Source: Oscillospiraceae bacterium
Lineage (GTDB): Bacteria; Bacillota; Clostridia; Oscillospirales; Acutalibacteraceae
Reading direction: 5' to 3'
Length of the DNA stretch: 39,745 bases
NCBI GenBank assembly: GCA_031261445.1
Contig: JAISJQ010000021.1
Span: forward strand, 1 to 39,745
In this document: one piece after another, positions 24,604-33,819 of the stretch
Numbering within the stretch: the stretch's first letter is position 1
Layout of the letters: each line of letters starts with the position of its first letter
Program-made: the position numbers and the translations under genes
The notes under the pieces: model-generated
Seen by the model: only the letters and a program-made list of their open reading frames with translations
What the model was told of the DNA's origin: nothing
Databases searched by the model: none

Positions 24604-26006
24604 CAATCCTCCTGCAACGGCGCAATATGCGTGCGATGAACGCGGCGGAAGAGGAGCAGCGAGAGCGCCAGCGCCACCGCCTCCGCGACGGGGAACGCCC
24701 ACCACACGGCGTTGATGTTGCCCGACAGACTCAGCAGATACGCCACGGGCAACAGCACCACAATCTGCCGCACGAAGGAGATGATTAGGCTCGGTGCGCC
24801 CGTGCCCAGCGCTTGGAACGAGGAGATGATGATAATACAAAAGGCGGCGATGCAGAAGTGCGCGGCAATTATGCGCATCCCCGGCACGCCGATGGCGATC
24901 ATGGCGTCCGACGCGTTGAAGATTTGTAGGAGCGGCGCGGGGAAGAGCTCAAACAGCAGCGCACCCAGCGCCATGAGCCCCAACGCAATGGCGATGGCGT
25001 ATTTGAGGGTCTGCGTGATGCGTGCGGGCTTGCGTGCGCCATAGTTATAGGCCACGATGGGGACCATGCCGTTGTTCAGGCCAAAGACGGGCATGAAGAC
25101 GAAGCTCTGGAGCTTGAAATACGCGCCAAAGAACGCCACGGCTGTCTCGGAAAACTTGACCAAAATGAGGTTCATCCCGTAGGTCATCAGCGAGCTGAGC
25201 GACTGCATGATCATACTGGGGACGCCCACCACCAGTATCTGCTTGAAAATCTCTTTGCGCAGGCGGAAGCCCTTGAAGCTGATGTGGATTTCGTGGTTAT
25301 GGCGCAGGTTGAAGTAGAGCGCGAGCAAGGCGGCGACGCTTTGCCCGAGCACAGTGGCGAGAGCCGCGCCCACAACCTCTAAACGCGGGAAAAAGCCGAT
25401 ACCGAAGATGAGCAGCCAGTCGAGCAGAGTATTGGCCAGTGCGCCGACGATTTGGCTAATCATGGAGTAAAACGTTTTGCCCGTCGACTGGAGCAGGCGT
25501 TCCAGAATCACTTGGTTGAACGCGCCAAAGGGTACGCCGCAGACCCAGAGGATGTAGCCAATGCCATAGCCCAGGACAGCGGGGTTGCCCGTCTGCGAGC
25601 GCATATAGGGCCCGGCGATCAGGAGGCAAACGAGCGCAAAGATGCCAGAAATGCCCCAGGTGAGGACGAGCCCATGAGTGGCCGCCGCGTTGACATCGGT
25701 TTGGTTCTTCGCGCCTAGCGAGCGCGACAGGAACGCGTTGACGCCCACGCCCAGCCCCACGCTGATGGCGATCATGAGGTTTTGCAGGGGGAAGGCCATG
25801 GTCACAGCGGTGAGCGCGTCCTCATTGAGTTGCGCCACGAAAGCGCTGTCTACGATGTTATACAGTGCCTGCGCCAGCATAGAGAGCATCATGGGGGCGG
25901 AGATGGTCAGAAGGAGCTTGCCCACGGGCATCGTACCCATGCGGTTTTCGCGTATCGTGTTTTCGGGCTTGTCCTGCGTGGGGGAAAGGGTCGATTCGTC
26001 ATGCAT
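24603..26006 (-). CDS. MATE family multidrug exporter
   Basis: The 467-residue protein has about twelve membrane segments. It begins MHDESTLSPTQDKPENTIRE, with a cytoplasmic N-terminus, then MPVGKLLLTISAPMMLSMLA and YNIVDSAFVAQLNEDALTAV, the family signature. A second half repeat shows VGVPSMIMQSLSSLMTYGMN and FGLNNGMVPIVAYNYGARKP. It exports cationic drugs or metabolites using a sodium or proton gradient. The substrate is not shown. A weak GAAGG site precedes the start. The RAYT gene follows within 90 bases where other genes in this region have repeats. Confidence 0.9.
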   Translation of the reverse strand: MHDESTLSPTQDKPENTIRENRMGTMPVGKLLLTISAPMMLSMLAQALYNIVDSAFVAQLNEDALTAVTMAFPLQNLMIAISVGLGVGVNAFLSRSLGAKNQTDVNAAATHGLVLTWGISGIFALVCLLIAGPYMRSQTGNPAVLGYGIGYILWVCGVPFGAFNQVILERLLQSTGKTFYSMISQIVGALANTLLDWLLIFGIGFFPRLEVVGAALATVLGQSVAALLALYFNLRHNHEIHISFKGFRLRKEIFKQILVVGVPSMIMQSLSSLMTYGMNLILVKFSETAVAFFGAYFKLQSFVFMPVFGLNNGMVPIVAYNYGARKPARITQTLKYAIAIALGLMALGALLFELFPAPLLQIFNASDAMIAIGVPGMRIIAAHFCIAAFCIIIISSFQALGTGAPSLIISFVRQIVVLLPVAYLLSLSGNINAVWWAFPVAEAVALALSLLLFRRVHRTHIAPLQED

Positions 26007-26078
26007 TTTGTCTGTCTGCCTTCATTACGTTTTCTCTATATTATACCAGATTTTTGGGGGAAAGTAAAATGGGTGAGC

Positions 26079-26166
26079 GGGGCGGAGACGGGGGCATCCC
26101 CTACAATTTTAGAAGACAGCGTTGTTGCCGCTCTGTCTTCTGCCCTCTCTCATCTGTCCTCTGTTT
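26079..26166. repeat. Family B and D repeats after the transglutaminase gene
   Basis: A degenerate reverse GTAG repeat (26079-26104) is followed by a family D unit (26111-26166) built of CTGTCTTCTGCCCTCT-type sequence. Family D provides the last codons (QTEDR) and the stop of the transglutaminase gene. Confidence 0.7.
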
Positions 26167-27385
26167 GGACAAAAAAGCGCAAAATGTGCAGGTTTTCGTT
26201 TTGGGAAAACAGGATTTTGCCCGTGTCGATCGCCTGTGGGGCAGAGAGCGCGTGGGTCTGTAACATACGGTAAATCGCGCCGTTGCGGGCGTTGGTGAGG
26301 CTCTCTAGCGTGGTGGCGGCGGTGTCGGCATCAGCAAAGCGCAGCGAGAGCGTGTACACCCCCTGCCGCAGATTCGCGCCCAGTGCCGCGCTGATTTTCT
26401 CGCGCACTTTGTTGGAATACTCCGTGAAATACAGCCCTTGATGCACAAAAAAGTTGGCATCCGTTTGGGTGCAAGCGACTATCTCTGTGGCCGCCCTGTG
26501 CGTGCGCCCGAGCTCCGCATCACTCAGGTTGAAGTAGTCATAGCGCACGCCGCCGGGCGCGTCATCGCTCACCACGGGGTCGTCCCAGGTAACGTCCAGA
26601 TTCGTCCACACGCCGTCCACACGCACGGTGTTCCACATGTGCGATTCGCTCTTGCCCACGCTGTTGGTGGCCGTGCCCGTGCGCAGCATGTTTTCCACGC
26701 CCAGCGCGTCGAGCAGCATCTTCGCCGCGCGGGCATAGCCCTCACACGCCGCCTTGCCCAGCACCAGCGCACCGTAGGGCGTGGACTGCGCGGCAGAACC
26801 GTCATTGGTGTAGTCGATACGCGCCACGAGGAAATCATGCACGGCTTTTTCCAGCGCAAAGTCGTCCACATTGGTCTGGACAGTCGCGAGAAACGCCTGT
26901 TTTTCTCTCTCCACCGCCGCGCTGTAGTCCGCATAGAGCGCTTGCGCGAAGCGATAGTCCGGCTGAAAATAGGTCTTGTTGCCCTGCGTCACCAGCGTGT
27001 ACACTTCACCCAGATTGTACTGCGCGGGGTTGTCGTAGCTATACGCCTCAATCACGGCGGCCAGTGCATCGCTGTCCATTTTCGGAATTTCCACGCGTTC
27101 GGGGAAGTCCGGCAGTGCCGCCAAAATGGCCAGATAGGCGTGCTGTTGGCGCGGTGTCAGGCGGGCATAGTAGTGCCGTGAGGGCGCGGGAACAGGTCGG
27201 TCGGGCGTGGGGACAGCGGGGGCGGGCGTGGTGGGCGGCGTTTCCCAATCGGGCGTCTTCTGCAAAAACGGCAGGTAGAACAGCAAATCGGCGTGCAGTT
27301 CCTCCCACAGAGTGCAACCCGACAGGCTCACGACCAAAAGAAGTAGCGTGAGACACAGAACACCCAGACGGCCAGCACGCTTCAT
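26150..27385 (-). CDS. Transglutaminase-like lipoprotein
   Basis: The 411-residue protein begins MKRAGRLGVLCLTLLLLVVS and has a lipobox LSGC, so it is exported and lipid-anchored. A Pro/Thr-rich linker follows. The transglutaminase core has Cys near residue 212 (GKAACEGYARAA), His near 249 (SESHMWNTV) and Asp near 263 (NLDVTWDD), a complete triad. Such proteins may crosslink or cleave cell-envelope peptides. The last residues, QTEDR, are encoded by a family D repeat. Its ATG overlaps the stop of the LCP-like gene. Confidence 0.88.
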   Translation of the reverse strand: MKRAGRLGVLCLTLLLLVVSLSGCTLWEELHADLLFYLPFLQKTPDWETPPTTPAPAVPTPDRPVPAPSRHYYARLTPRQQHAYLAILAALPDFPERVEIPKMDSDALAAVIEAYSYDNPAQYNLGEVYTLVTQGNKTYFQPDYRFAQALYADYSAAVEREKQAFLATVQTNVDDFALEKAVHDFLVARIDYTNDGSAAQSTPYGALVLGKAACEGYARAAKMLLDALGVENMLRTGTATNSVGKSESHMWNTVRVDGVWTNLDVTWDDPVVSDDAPGGVRYDYFNLSDAELGRTHRAATEIVACTQTDANFFVHQGLYFTEYSNKVREKISAALGANLRQGVYTLSLRFADADTAATTLESLTNARNGAIYRMLQTHALSAPQAIDTGKILFSQNENLHILRFFVQTEDR

Positions 27386-28215
27386 GGCGCCTCGCTTTCG
27401 GTCAGGGCATCAAGTGCCACCGTCTGGAGCAACAGCGTCTGCCCCGGCGCGGCGATATAATCCAGCGCGGCGCGGGCTTGCAGGTAGTCCAGCGCGGTGA
27501 TGTCGCTGTCCACGGCGTTGATCAGCCGCGTGAAGCGTGCTTCGCCCTTGGCGTGGCTGTTTTCGCTCAGCCCCAACGCAAGCAGACCGCAAAAGATGTC
27601 GCCCTGCGTTTGTGTGTCGCCCTCTTGGGCGCACCACTGCACAAAGCGCAGCAGGGACTCCCCGCGCTGGCGGCTTTTGCCCGCGAGCAGCGTGCGCCGC
27701 GTGCCGTCCCAGACGAATTCGGTTTGTTCGTCCAGCACCAGCTCCAGCCCACCGAACTCGTTCACGATGTCCTTGAAGCCGCTCTCATTCACGAGAACCG
27801 CGCGATCCACCGTCACGCCCAACTGTTCCGCCAGCGATTTTTTGGCTTGTGCGGGACTGGCCACGCCGCCCGATTCCAGTGCCGTGCGCTGCTTTTTGCT
27901 CAGCACCGCCACCTGCGCCTCGCGCGTCTGCGCCTCTATCCGCACCACCGCCGCCGTGCTCTGCGCGTCACTGTCCAGCACCAGCAAAAAGTCTGCGCTC
28001 CCCAGCGCGTCCACGGAGGCTTGTGTACTCTGTTCGCTGGGCGCGGTGGTCGGGTCGTCCACTGTTTTACCCGCTTCTTTTAGGTAATACAGCCCCGATG
28101 CCGCCGCCAGCACCGCCACGAACGCCAAAAACGACAGCACCACCAACAGCGTGCGCTGGTGTTTTTCCTGCTTCACCGTGCGGTATTCCTGCCGCGTTTT
28201 ATTGGGCGTTGGCAT
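27382..28215 (-). CDS. Degenerate LytR-CpsA-Psr-like membrane protein
   Basis: This 277-residue protein has one N-terminal membrane segment (TLLVVLSFLAFVAVLAAASG). The outside part resembles the LCP fold: FLLVLDSDAQSTAAVVRIEA, then VDRAVLVNESGFKDIVNEFG and GLELVLDE. LCP enzymes attach glycopolymers to the wall using conserved Asp and Arg residues (R-S-D-T and P-R-D-T). Here these read AQST and KKQRT, so enzyme activity is doubtful. It overlaps the GH13 gene by 17 bases and the transglutaminase gene by four. The weak homology limits confidence. Confidence 0.6.
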   Translation of the reverse strand: MPTPNKTRQEYRTVKQEKHQRTLLVVLSFLAFVAVLAAASGLYYLKEAGKTVDDPTTAPSEQSTQASVDALGSADFLLVLDSDAQSTAAVVRIEAQTREAQVAVLSKKQRTALESGGVASPAQAKKSLAEQLGVTVDRAVLVNESGFKDIVNEFGGLELVLDEQTEFVWDGTRRTLLAGKSRQRGESLLRFVQWCAQEGDTQTQGDIFCGLLALGLSENSHAKGEARFTRLINAVDSDITALDYLQARAALDYIAAPGQTLLLQTVALDALTESEAP

Positions 28216-30043
28216 GGTCTCTCACTTCCTCTTGCAGGGTGATTTTGTGGCTCAGCGGCGGCAAAAGCCACGCGCCGAACTGTGCGCTGTTTGTAGTATG
28301 GGCGTTGAGCATGACGCGTAGACAAACGCCGCCGCCCGTGCGCTCTAAGACCAGCAGGCTCTCAGCCGCGTGGAGAATCTGGCACGGCGCATCCTTGAAC
28401 AGCGGCAGGGTGCGGCGCAGCTTGCCCAAGTCTCGATAGTGCGCCACGAGCTCGGCGTCCTCGTCTCCCCACGGGAAACAGCCCCGGTTGAAGGGGTCGC
28501 GCCCGCCCTGCATCCCCGCCTCGTCCCCATAATACACGCAGGGGATGCCCGGCAGAACATACTGTAGCACGCTGGCCAGCTTCAGCCGCCGTCTGGCCAA
28601 ATCCAGTGCTTCGGGGGAGAGCGGCAAAGCCTGTCGGTCGTCTAGGGGCGCGTCACCCAAAAGCGTGAGGACGCGCTGGGTGTCGTGCGTGCCGATGTGG
28701 TTCATGGCCAAATGCAGGGCGCGGGGCGGATAGTGCTCGCGCAAGGTCTCCAGCGTTTCGGCCAACTGTGCCGCGTCCCCGCCGCGCACGTAGGCCAAGA
28801 TGGCGTCCGCGAGCGGGTAGTTCATCACGCTGTCGAGCTGCCGCCCTTGCAGATAACGCCGCCGCACGCCGTGGCTGAACTTGTCGCTCGCGTCCTCCCA
28901 CACTTCGCCCAGCAGGTAAGCATCGGGCTTTTCGCGCTTCACCGCCGCCGCAAACGCGTCCAAAAACACGTCCGGCAGCTCGTCCGCCACGTCCAGCCGC
29001 CAACCGGACGCGCCCAGACGCAACCACTTTTGCGCCACCGACTGCGCAAACGCAAGGTAGCTTGGTTCGTCTTCGCGCAGCTCTGGCAGGATGTCCACAC
29101 CCCACCACGATGCATATTTTGTCGGGTAGTCCGTGAACTTGTACCACGCGCGATACGGGCTGTTGGGGTCAAGGTACGCCCCGCCCAAACCATAGCGTCC
29201 CGCGCGGTTGAAGTAGACACTGTCCGCACCCGTGTGGCTGAACACGCCGTCCAAAATGACGCGGATGCCCTGTTTTTTGGCGGCAACGCACAGTGCCGTG
29301 AAGTCCGCTTCTGTGCCCAAAAGCGGGTCGATGGTCTCGTAGTCCGCCGTGTCGTAGCGATGGTTGCTGTTGGCGGCAAAGATGGGGTTGAGGTACAGGC
29401 AACGCACGCCCAGCGCCGCCAGATACGGCAGTTTTTCCTGTATGCCCCGCAGGTCGCCGCCGAAAAAGTCGTAGTGTTCGGGTGGGACGGTCTGCGTGCC
29501 GTAGGGGCACGTCACCGACGTGCCCGTGGGGGCAGTCGGCGTGGCGTGAGGCGTGCCGCCCCAGTCTGTGCGCAAAATGCGCTCAACGGGCACACCAGCT
29601 TTGGGCATCTCGCTCTTTGCGAATCGGTCGGGGAAAATCTGATACAACACGCCGCCATAGAGCCAGTCGGGCGCGGCATAATCCTGGGCATACACCGTCA
29701 GCGGAAAACGCTCTTCGCTGCCCCAAACGCCGATGGACTTTTCTCCCGCGCCAATCGACCACGCGCCCCCCGCCAGTGCACACTCGAAGTGATACCAATA
29801 TAGCCCCGTCTCGTTCAGTGACACCGTGACGCACCACCACTCCTCGCCCTCGCCCTGCAAGCGTTCCCACGCCATGGGGTGGGTAACCGCCGCCTCGCCG
29901 TCGCGTGCCACCCACAGTTGCACGCCCGAACAGCCATAGTCCCGCGGCACGATGACGCGCAACGTCACGGCACTGCCAACCAGCACCGCCCCATAGGGAG
30001 ACTTGTGGTAGTCAAAACGAGATTGAAAGGGGATGTGGGACAA
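28199..30043 (-). CDS. GH13 alpha-glycosidase (neopullulanase/cyclomaltodextrinase type)
   Basis: The 614-residue enzyme has an N-terminal beta domain (SPYGAVLVGSAVTLRVIVPR) and a (beta/alpha)8 barrel: YQIFPDRF, VRCLYLNPIFAANSNHRYDT, GIRVILDGVFSHTG, then catalytic Asp in GWRLDVADE (about 349), Glu in LLGEVWED (about 379) and Asp in HIGTHDTQR (about 452). It hydrolyses alpha-1,4 or alpha-1,6 glucans. No signal peptide is seen, so it acts in the cytoplasm. The start is TTG at 30043, chosen because AAAGGAGA lies six bases before it. It heads the operon with the LCP-like and transglutaminase genes. Confidence 0.92.
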   Translation of the reverse strand: MSHIPFQSRFDYHKSPYGAVLVGSAVTLRVIVPRDYGCSGVQLWVARDGEAAVTHPMAWERLQGEGEEWWCVTVSLNETGLYWYHFECALAGGAWSIGAGEKSIGVWGSEERFPLTVYAQDYAAPDWLYGGVLYQIFPDRFAKSEMPKAGVPVERILRTDWGGTPHATPTAPTGTSVTCPYGTQTVPPEHYDFFGGDLRGIQEKLPYLAALGVRCLYLNPIFAANSNHRYDTADYETIDPLLGTEADFTALCVAAKKQGIRVILDGVFSHTGADSVYFNRAGRYGLGGAYLDPNSPYRAWYKFTDYPTKYASWWGVDILPELREDEPSYLAFAQSVAQKWLRLGASGWRLDVADELPDVFLDAFAAAVKREKPDAYLLGEVWEDASDKFSHGVRRRYLQGRQLDSVMNYPLADAILAYVRGGDAAQLAETLETLREHYPPRALHLAMNHIGTHDTQRVLTLLGDAPLDDRQALPLSPEALDLARRRLKLASVLQYVLPGIPCVYYGDEAGMQGGRDPFNRGCFPWGDEDAELVAHYRDLGKLRRTLPLFKDAPCQILHAAESLLVLERTGGGVCLRVMLNAHTTNSAQFGAWLLPPLSHKITLQEEVRDHANAQ

Positions 30044-30088
30044 CGCAATCTCCTTTGTCTATTAGGTAACCGCTGATGCATTTCATTT

Positions 30089-30202
30089 GTAGGGGCGAGC
30101 GCACAATTGACAATTTACAAATAACAATGAACAATTGTTGCAAGGTGCAGGCATGAGGATTGCGACCAATTGTTCATTGTTATTTGTTAATTGTTCATTG
30201 CA
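30089..30202. repeat. Composite unit: half B repeat plus inverted family A arms
   Basis: A half GTAGGGGCG copy is followed by family A arms (30103-30137 and 30166-30200) in inverted orientation, with a 21-base perfect match and a loop of about 29 bases holding GGCATGAGGATT (family E). The right arm provides AMNN and the stop codon of the PLC-like gene. Confidence 0.75.
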
Positions 30203-31278
30203 ATGCCTTGATTATAGGCATTCAGCCGCGCCACCACACGGTCGTTGAAGTCGCCCACCATGCTGTCGGTGTTGTTGAACCAGATTTGCGGCATAACGCG
30301 CAGCCACGCGTCAAAGTCCGGGTGATCCAGCACGGCCAGATTGGAGGTTTCGGCGTCTTTGAGCAAGCTCCAATATGCAATCGCCTTCAAGCTCAGCGGC
30401 GGGGTAGATTGCGCCTGATTGAGGCTGAACCCGTTTTGGCGGTTGCTGGGGTCGGCGCGTAAGCGGTCGTACTCCGCCGCAATGTCCGCGAGGAGCGTTT
30501 GCGTGTCCGGCTCGTTGTGCCATGTGGCAACGCTGTCATCGTAGTAGTAGCGGCATCCAGGTGTCTGCTCCTTCTTAAGGAGCACCACCGCGCCCGCCTT
30601 GCCCTCGGGCACAACGTCCCGCCAGCGCAGCTTGCCCAGCGGGATCGCGTTCGGGTCATAGTGCACAAAGTCCCACAGGCTCTGGCCGTCCTCACGGATC
30701 GTGCCAATCCACGTCACCAGATCGTCCAGCGTGTGCGGCGCGGGATAGACGTGTTGCAAATCCACCAGCAACATTTCGCCCGGGTTTTCATGCAAAAAGC
30801 GCAGCAGGTGGCGCAGGTTGGGCTCAAACGCGCCCGAGATAAACGAGTGCATGTTCGCCCACTGCGTGCCGTCCCAGGTGACGCGGATGTCGAACAAGCG
30901 CACGCCGCGCTGTGCCAGCTCGTAGGCGTTGCTGCGCTGTGCGCGTGCCTGCCGCGCGAACACGCCGCCGCCCAGTAGCTTGAGGAGGGGGTTGCCCAAA
31001 ATGGGCGTGTCGGAGTTGGGGTCGAGCGGGCTTTTGGGGTCAATCTCGTTGCTGAAGGCATCGTGCGCCCCGAGCATGGCCACGTTCACCACCCGTGGGT
31101 TGGCGTTGACCGGGACGTTGTCGCGCAGGATGTGCGCGTAGTCATGGGTGGTGACGGCGGTCTGGTTGCGCTGGTCGTCATTGCGCAAGAACCAGACAAA
31201 GAATCCGGCCGTCGCCACAACCGTGCCCAGCGCACCATACCCCAACACACGCAGGGCGGTGGGTGTTTTCTTTCGCAT
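30187..31278 (-). CDS. Phosphatidylinositol phospholipase C-like protein
   Basis: The 363-residue protein begins MRKKTPTALRVLGYGALGTV, with an N-terminal membrane anchor or signal. The PI-PLC X-like barrel shows VAMLGAHDAFSNE (first catalytic His), GVRLFDIRVTWDG and WANMHSFISGAF (second His), and MLLVDLQHVYP. It probably cleaves lipid or glycolipid head groups outside the membrane; the substrate is not shown. AAGGGA precedes the start at 31278, inside a family C repeat. The C-terminal residues AMNN and the stop come from a family A repeat. Confidence 0.8.
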   Translation of the reverse strand: MRKKTPTALRVLGYGALGTVVATAGFFVWFLRNDDQRNQTAVTTHDYAHILRDNVPVNANPRVVNVAMLGAHDAFSNEIDPKSPLDPNSDTPILGNPLLKLLGGGVFARQARAQRSNAYELAQRGVRLFDIRVTWDGTQWANMHSFISGAFEPNLRHLLRFLHENPGEMLLVDLQHVYPAPHTLDDLVTWIGTIREDGQSLWDFVHYDPNAIPLGKLRWRDVVPEGKAGAVVLLKKEQTPGCRYYYDDSVATWHNEPDTQTLLADIAAEYDRLRADPSNRQNGFSLNQAQSTPPLSLKAIAYWSLLKDAETSNLAVLDHPDFDAWLRVMPQIWFNNTDSMVGDFNDRVVARLNAYNQGIAMNN

Positions 31279-31290
31279 GGTGAAATCCCT

Positions 31291-31344
31291 TCTAGATGCT
31301 AGATGTTTGCACTCTCACTGCGGGCGGATGATATCCGCCCCTAC
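31291..31344. repeat. Family C copy and reverse family B hairpin after the CAP gene
   Basis: CTAGATGCTAG-type sequence (31291-31304) overlaps the leader of the PLC-like gene. A reverse GTAG hairpin with GGGCGGAT arms lies at 31321-31344. The TAG stop of the CAP gene overlaps the GTAG. Confidence 0.75.
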
Positions 31345-32933
31345 TATGATCGCACTACTAACGCGCAACTGGCTTTTTGCCCGTTGAAGAGCGTGACGGT
31401 GATGGTGGCTTTGCCCTTCTTTTTGGCGGTGATTTTGCCCGACTGGTTGACGATGGCCACGGCCTTGTTGTCGCTCTCCCACGTCTGCACCGCGCTGGCC
31501 GTGCCCGCGGGCAAAGTCGCCTTGAGCGTCAGGTTTTTCCCGACGCTCAGGGTCGCGCTCTTTTTGCTGAGCGTCACTTTGGCGGGGGCTTTCTTCACCG
31601 TCACGGTGATGCTGGAACTGAATTGGTTATAGGTCGTCACGGTGATTGTTGTCTTGCCGGGGGCTTTGGCCGTGATTTTGCCGTTTTTGTCCACCGTGGC
31701 GATGGCGCTGTTGGCGGAGGCATAGGTCCGCGTGGTGGCCGCCCCGGCGGGGGTGATGGTCACCTTGGTGGCGTATTTTTCGCCCTTGCCCAGCGTGACG
31801 GATTTACTCAGCGCAATCTTCGTGGGCGCTTTTTTCACCGTGAGGGTGTAGCTGGCCTTCTTGCCGTTCGGGGTTTTGGCTGTGATGGTGACTGTGCCCG
31901 CTTTTTTGGCGGTCACTTTGCCCTTGCTGTCCACGCTGGCGATGGTGGCATCGCTACTGATCCAGCGGATGCTTTTGTCCGTGGCGTTGGCGGGGAGCAC
32001 CGTGGCCTTGCGGGTGAAGCTCTGCCCAATGCGGGCATAGGCGGTGCTCTTGTCGCTGAGCTTCACGCCCGTGGCCTCCACGGCCGCCACCGTTACGGTG
32101 ATTTTCACCGTCTGCCCGCTGTCGGTCTGGGCGGTGATGGTGGACTTGCCCAGCGCAAGCCCCGTCACCACGCCGCGGGTATTCACCGTGGCGATGGCGG
32201 GTTTGCTGCTTTTCCACGTGAACGAACTGGGCTCAAGCTTGGCGGAATAGGCCGTAAAGCCAGGATTGACGCTGGTGATTGAGATGGCGTAAGTGTCGCC
32301 CGTCCCCACGCGCACGGAGGCGGCCGCGCTCTTGAGAGTATAGCGTCCCGCGAGCACTTGAACGTCTTGCGTAAGCGTTTTGTTGCTATAATTGGTTGAT
32401 GAGGCGACTTTAACCGTTTGGTCTGTGAACAGCTGCGTCCAATAGGTCACGCCATTATGGACGAACACGCCCACGCCTATGGTGGTGAACGCCGCTGAGG
32501 CCTTGCTTGCGGCCATGATGTTGGCTTTGTGCCCGGGGGAGTTCATCCAGCCGCTCATCACGGCGGCAGCGCTGGTGTAGCCCGCCGCGATGTTCTCGCC
32601 CGCGGCGTTCATGTCGTTGGTGAACGCGTAAAAACAGCCATCGCCGTCGGGGCGCGTGTGCCCAAAGTCTACGGCGATTTCCGCCGCGCGGAGCATGGCA
32701 TCCTCCATGAGCTGCGCGTCCATCTTCAGGGCGGGCAAGCCCTCTTTGGCGCGTTCTTTGTTCACGAGGGTCAGCACGGAAAAGGCGGCGGGATAGTTGT
32801 TTGTGCCCTTGATTTTGAGCGTGTCCAGCCCCGTTTCGGCCAGCACGCCCAGCGGCAACAGTGCCGCCAGTAGCAATGCCAGACAAAGCGCGGCAATGCG
32901 CTTTGTGCAGGATGTGGTTTTTGTGGATTCCAT
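31344..32933 (-). CDS. Secreted CAP (SCP/PR-1) domain protein with Big2 repeats
   Basis: The 529-residue protein begins MESTKTTSCTKRIAALCLAL and has a Sec signal peptide to about residue 32. The CAP domain (residues about 44-170) shows LVNKERAKEGLPALKMD, FGHTRPDGDGCFYAF, GENIAAGYTSAAAVMSGWMN and SPGHKANIM. About four bacterial Ig-like Big2 repeats follow (for example SSKPAIATVNTRGVVTGLAL and SDATIASVDSKGKVTAKKAG). It is secreted and likely wall-associated; Big2 domains are adhesive. The start at 32933 has AAAGGAG. The stop TAG lies at the edge of a family B repeat. Confidence 0.92.
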   Translation of the reverse strand: MESTKTTSCTKRIAALCLALLLAALLPLGVLAETGLDTLKIKGTNNYPAAFSVLTLVNKERAKEGLPALKMDAQLMEDAMLRAAEIAVDFGHTRPDGDGCFYAFTNDMNAAGENIAAGYTSAAAVMSGWMNSPGHKANIMAASKASAAFTTIGVGVFVHNGVTYWTQLFTDQTVKVASSTNYSNKTLTQDVQVLAGRYTLKSAAASVRVGTGDTYAISITSVNPGFTAYSAKLEPSSFTWKSSKPAIATVNTRGVVTGLALGKSTITAQTDSGQTVKITVTVAAVEATGVKLSDKSTAYARIGQSFTRKATVLPANATDKSIRWISSDATIASVDSKGKVTAKKAGTVTITAKTPNGKKASYTLTVKKAPTKIALSKSVTLGKGEKYATKVTITPAGAATTRTYASANSAIATVDKNGKITAKAPGKTTITVTTYNQFSSSITVTVKKAPAKVTLSKKSATLSVGKNLTLKATLPAGTASAVQTWESDNKAVAIVNQSGKITAKKKGKATITVTLFNGQKASCALVVRS

Positions 32934-32948
32934 AGATAACTCCTTTTT

Positions 32949-33045
32949 CAGAGAACAGATGTCAGAGGGCAGAAGGCAGAGCTTAGTGGTCAAACTTTTG
33001 GGGGCAATTCTATCTTCTGTCCTCTGTTCTCTGCCCTCTGTTGTT
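32949..33045. repeat. Inverted family D unit between the QueG-like and CAP genes
   Basis: Left arm CAGAGAACAGATGTCAGAGG-type (32949-32982) and right arm CTGTCCTCTGTTCTCTGCCC-type (33011-33045) are inverted around about 28 bases. The right arm encodes RGQRTEDRR and the stop of the QueG-like gene. The left arm ends just before the CAP gene's ribosome site. Confidence 0.75.
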
Positions 33046-33810
33046 CCATACTCGGTTGGGGGCATGGGGGTCAAAGCGTGCTTGTGCGCCTTGGACGAAT
33101 TCGGGCAAGGGCTGGACGGCAGTGTGCGCGTTTAGGGGGCAGGCCTCTTGGCACAGGTCGCAGCCCCACAATACGCCGGACTGCGCCGCCAGTGCCGCGC
33201 GGTCGGCGTCCTTGCGCTGGGAGCGGAACGACAGGCAGCGCGTGCGATCCACGCCGTTTTCGCCAATCGCCCCCACGGGGCACGCACGAGCGCAGGCATG
33301 GTCACATGCCGTGCAGGCGGCGGGCGGGGGGACGTGTACCGCTTCATTATACCTTGTCCAGTGCGATTTGTCAATCGTAGACACAATACAACCCAAAAAG
33401 ACCCAGCTGCCCCAGCGCGGGTGGACAAACAGGGTGTGCCGCCCCAAGACCCCCAGAGCGCAGTGCACGGCGGTGTGCTTTTCGGGAATGGGGGAGTTAT
33501 CCACAAAGGGCACGAACGCTTCGGCGGGGTAGGTCGTGCGCAGCAGATCGCACGCTTGTTCCAGCCGCGCCAGAATGACGCGGTGGTAGTCCGGCACGAC
33601 GGCAAAACGTGCCACGTTGCGCCCGGCATAGAGCGTCTCGGGCAAGCGATAGGGAAACACAGCCATGAGCACGCTTTGCGCACGCGCAGGCAACCACGCC
33701 GCCGCGCGGCAGGGCAACAGATGCCCCGCCACGTCCGCATAGGCGCACGCCGCCCAATCTGGCAAAAGCGCGTCCAGCGCGGGAAGCAAGGCTGTGTTTG
33801 TATCCGACAC
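33010..33810 (-). CDS. QueG-like double 4Fe-4S protein
   Basis: The 266-residue protein has an N-terminal DUF1730-like part (FPYRLPETLYAGRNVARFAV, VDNSPIPEK, GRHTLFVHPRWGSWVFLG) and two ferredoxin clusters, CTACDHACARACPVGA (about 168) and GCDLCQEACPLN (about 218). This layout fits epoxyqueuosine reductase QueG and shorter clostridial relatives; QueG is usually near 380 residues, so the exact role is open. The start is GTG at 33810 with AAAGGA upstream. The last nine residues are encoded by a family D repeat and are unlike any conserved QueG end. Confidence 0.82.
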   Translation of the reverse strand: MSDTNTALLPALDALLPDWAACAYADVAGHLLPCRAAAWLPARAQSVLMAVFPYRLPETLYAGRNVARFAVVPDYHRVILARLEQACDLLRTTYPAEAFVPFVDNSPIPEKHTAVHCALGVLGRHTLFVHPRWGSWVFLGCIVSTIDKSHWTRYNEAVHVPPPAACTACDHACARACPVGAIGENGVDRTRCLSFRSQRKDADRAALAAQSGVLWGCDLCQEACPLNAHTAVQPLPEFVQGAQARFDPHAPNRVWNNRGQRTEDRR

Positions 33811-33819
33811 AAGGAATCC

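Noticed and set aside
26438-27181. Plus-strand His/Arg/Val-rich open frame
   Set aside because: Antisense to the transglutaminase lipoprotein gene; no ribosome site.
28685-29803. Long plus-strand open frame of 372 codons
   Set aside because: It lies wholly inside the GH13 gene on the other strand, whose catalytic motifs are clear. GC-rich genes often give long antisense frames.
31377-32282. Plus-strand glycine-rich open frame of 301 codons
   Set aside because: Antisense to the Big2 repeats of the CAP gene; its glycine-rich repeats reflect those repeats.
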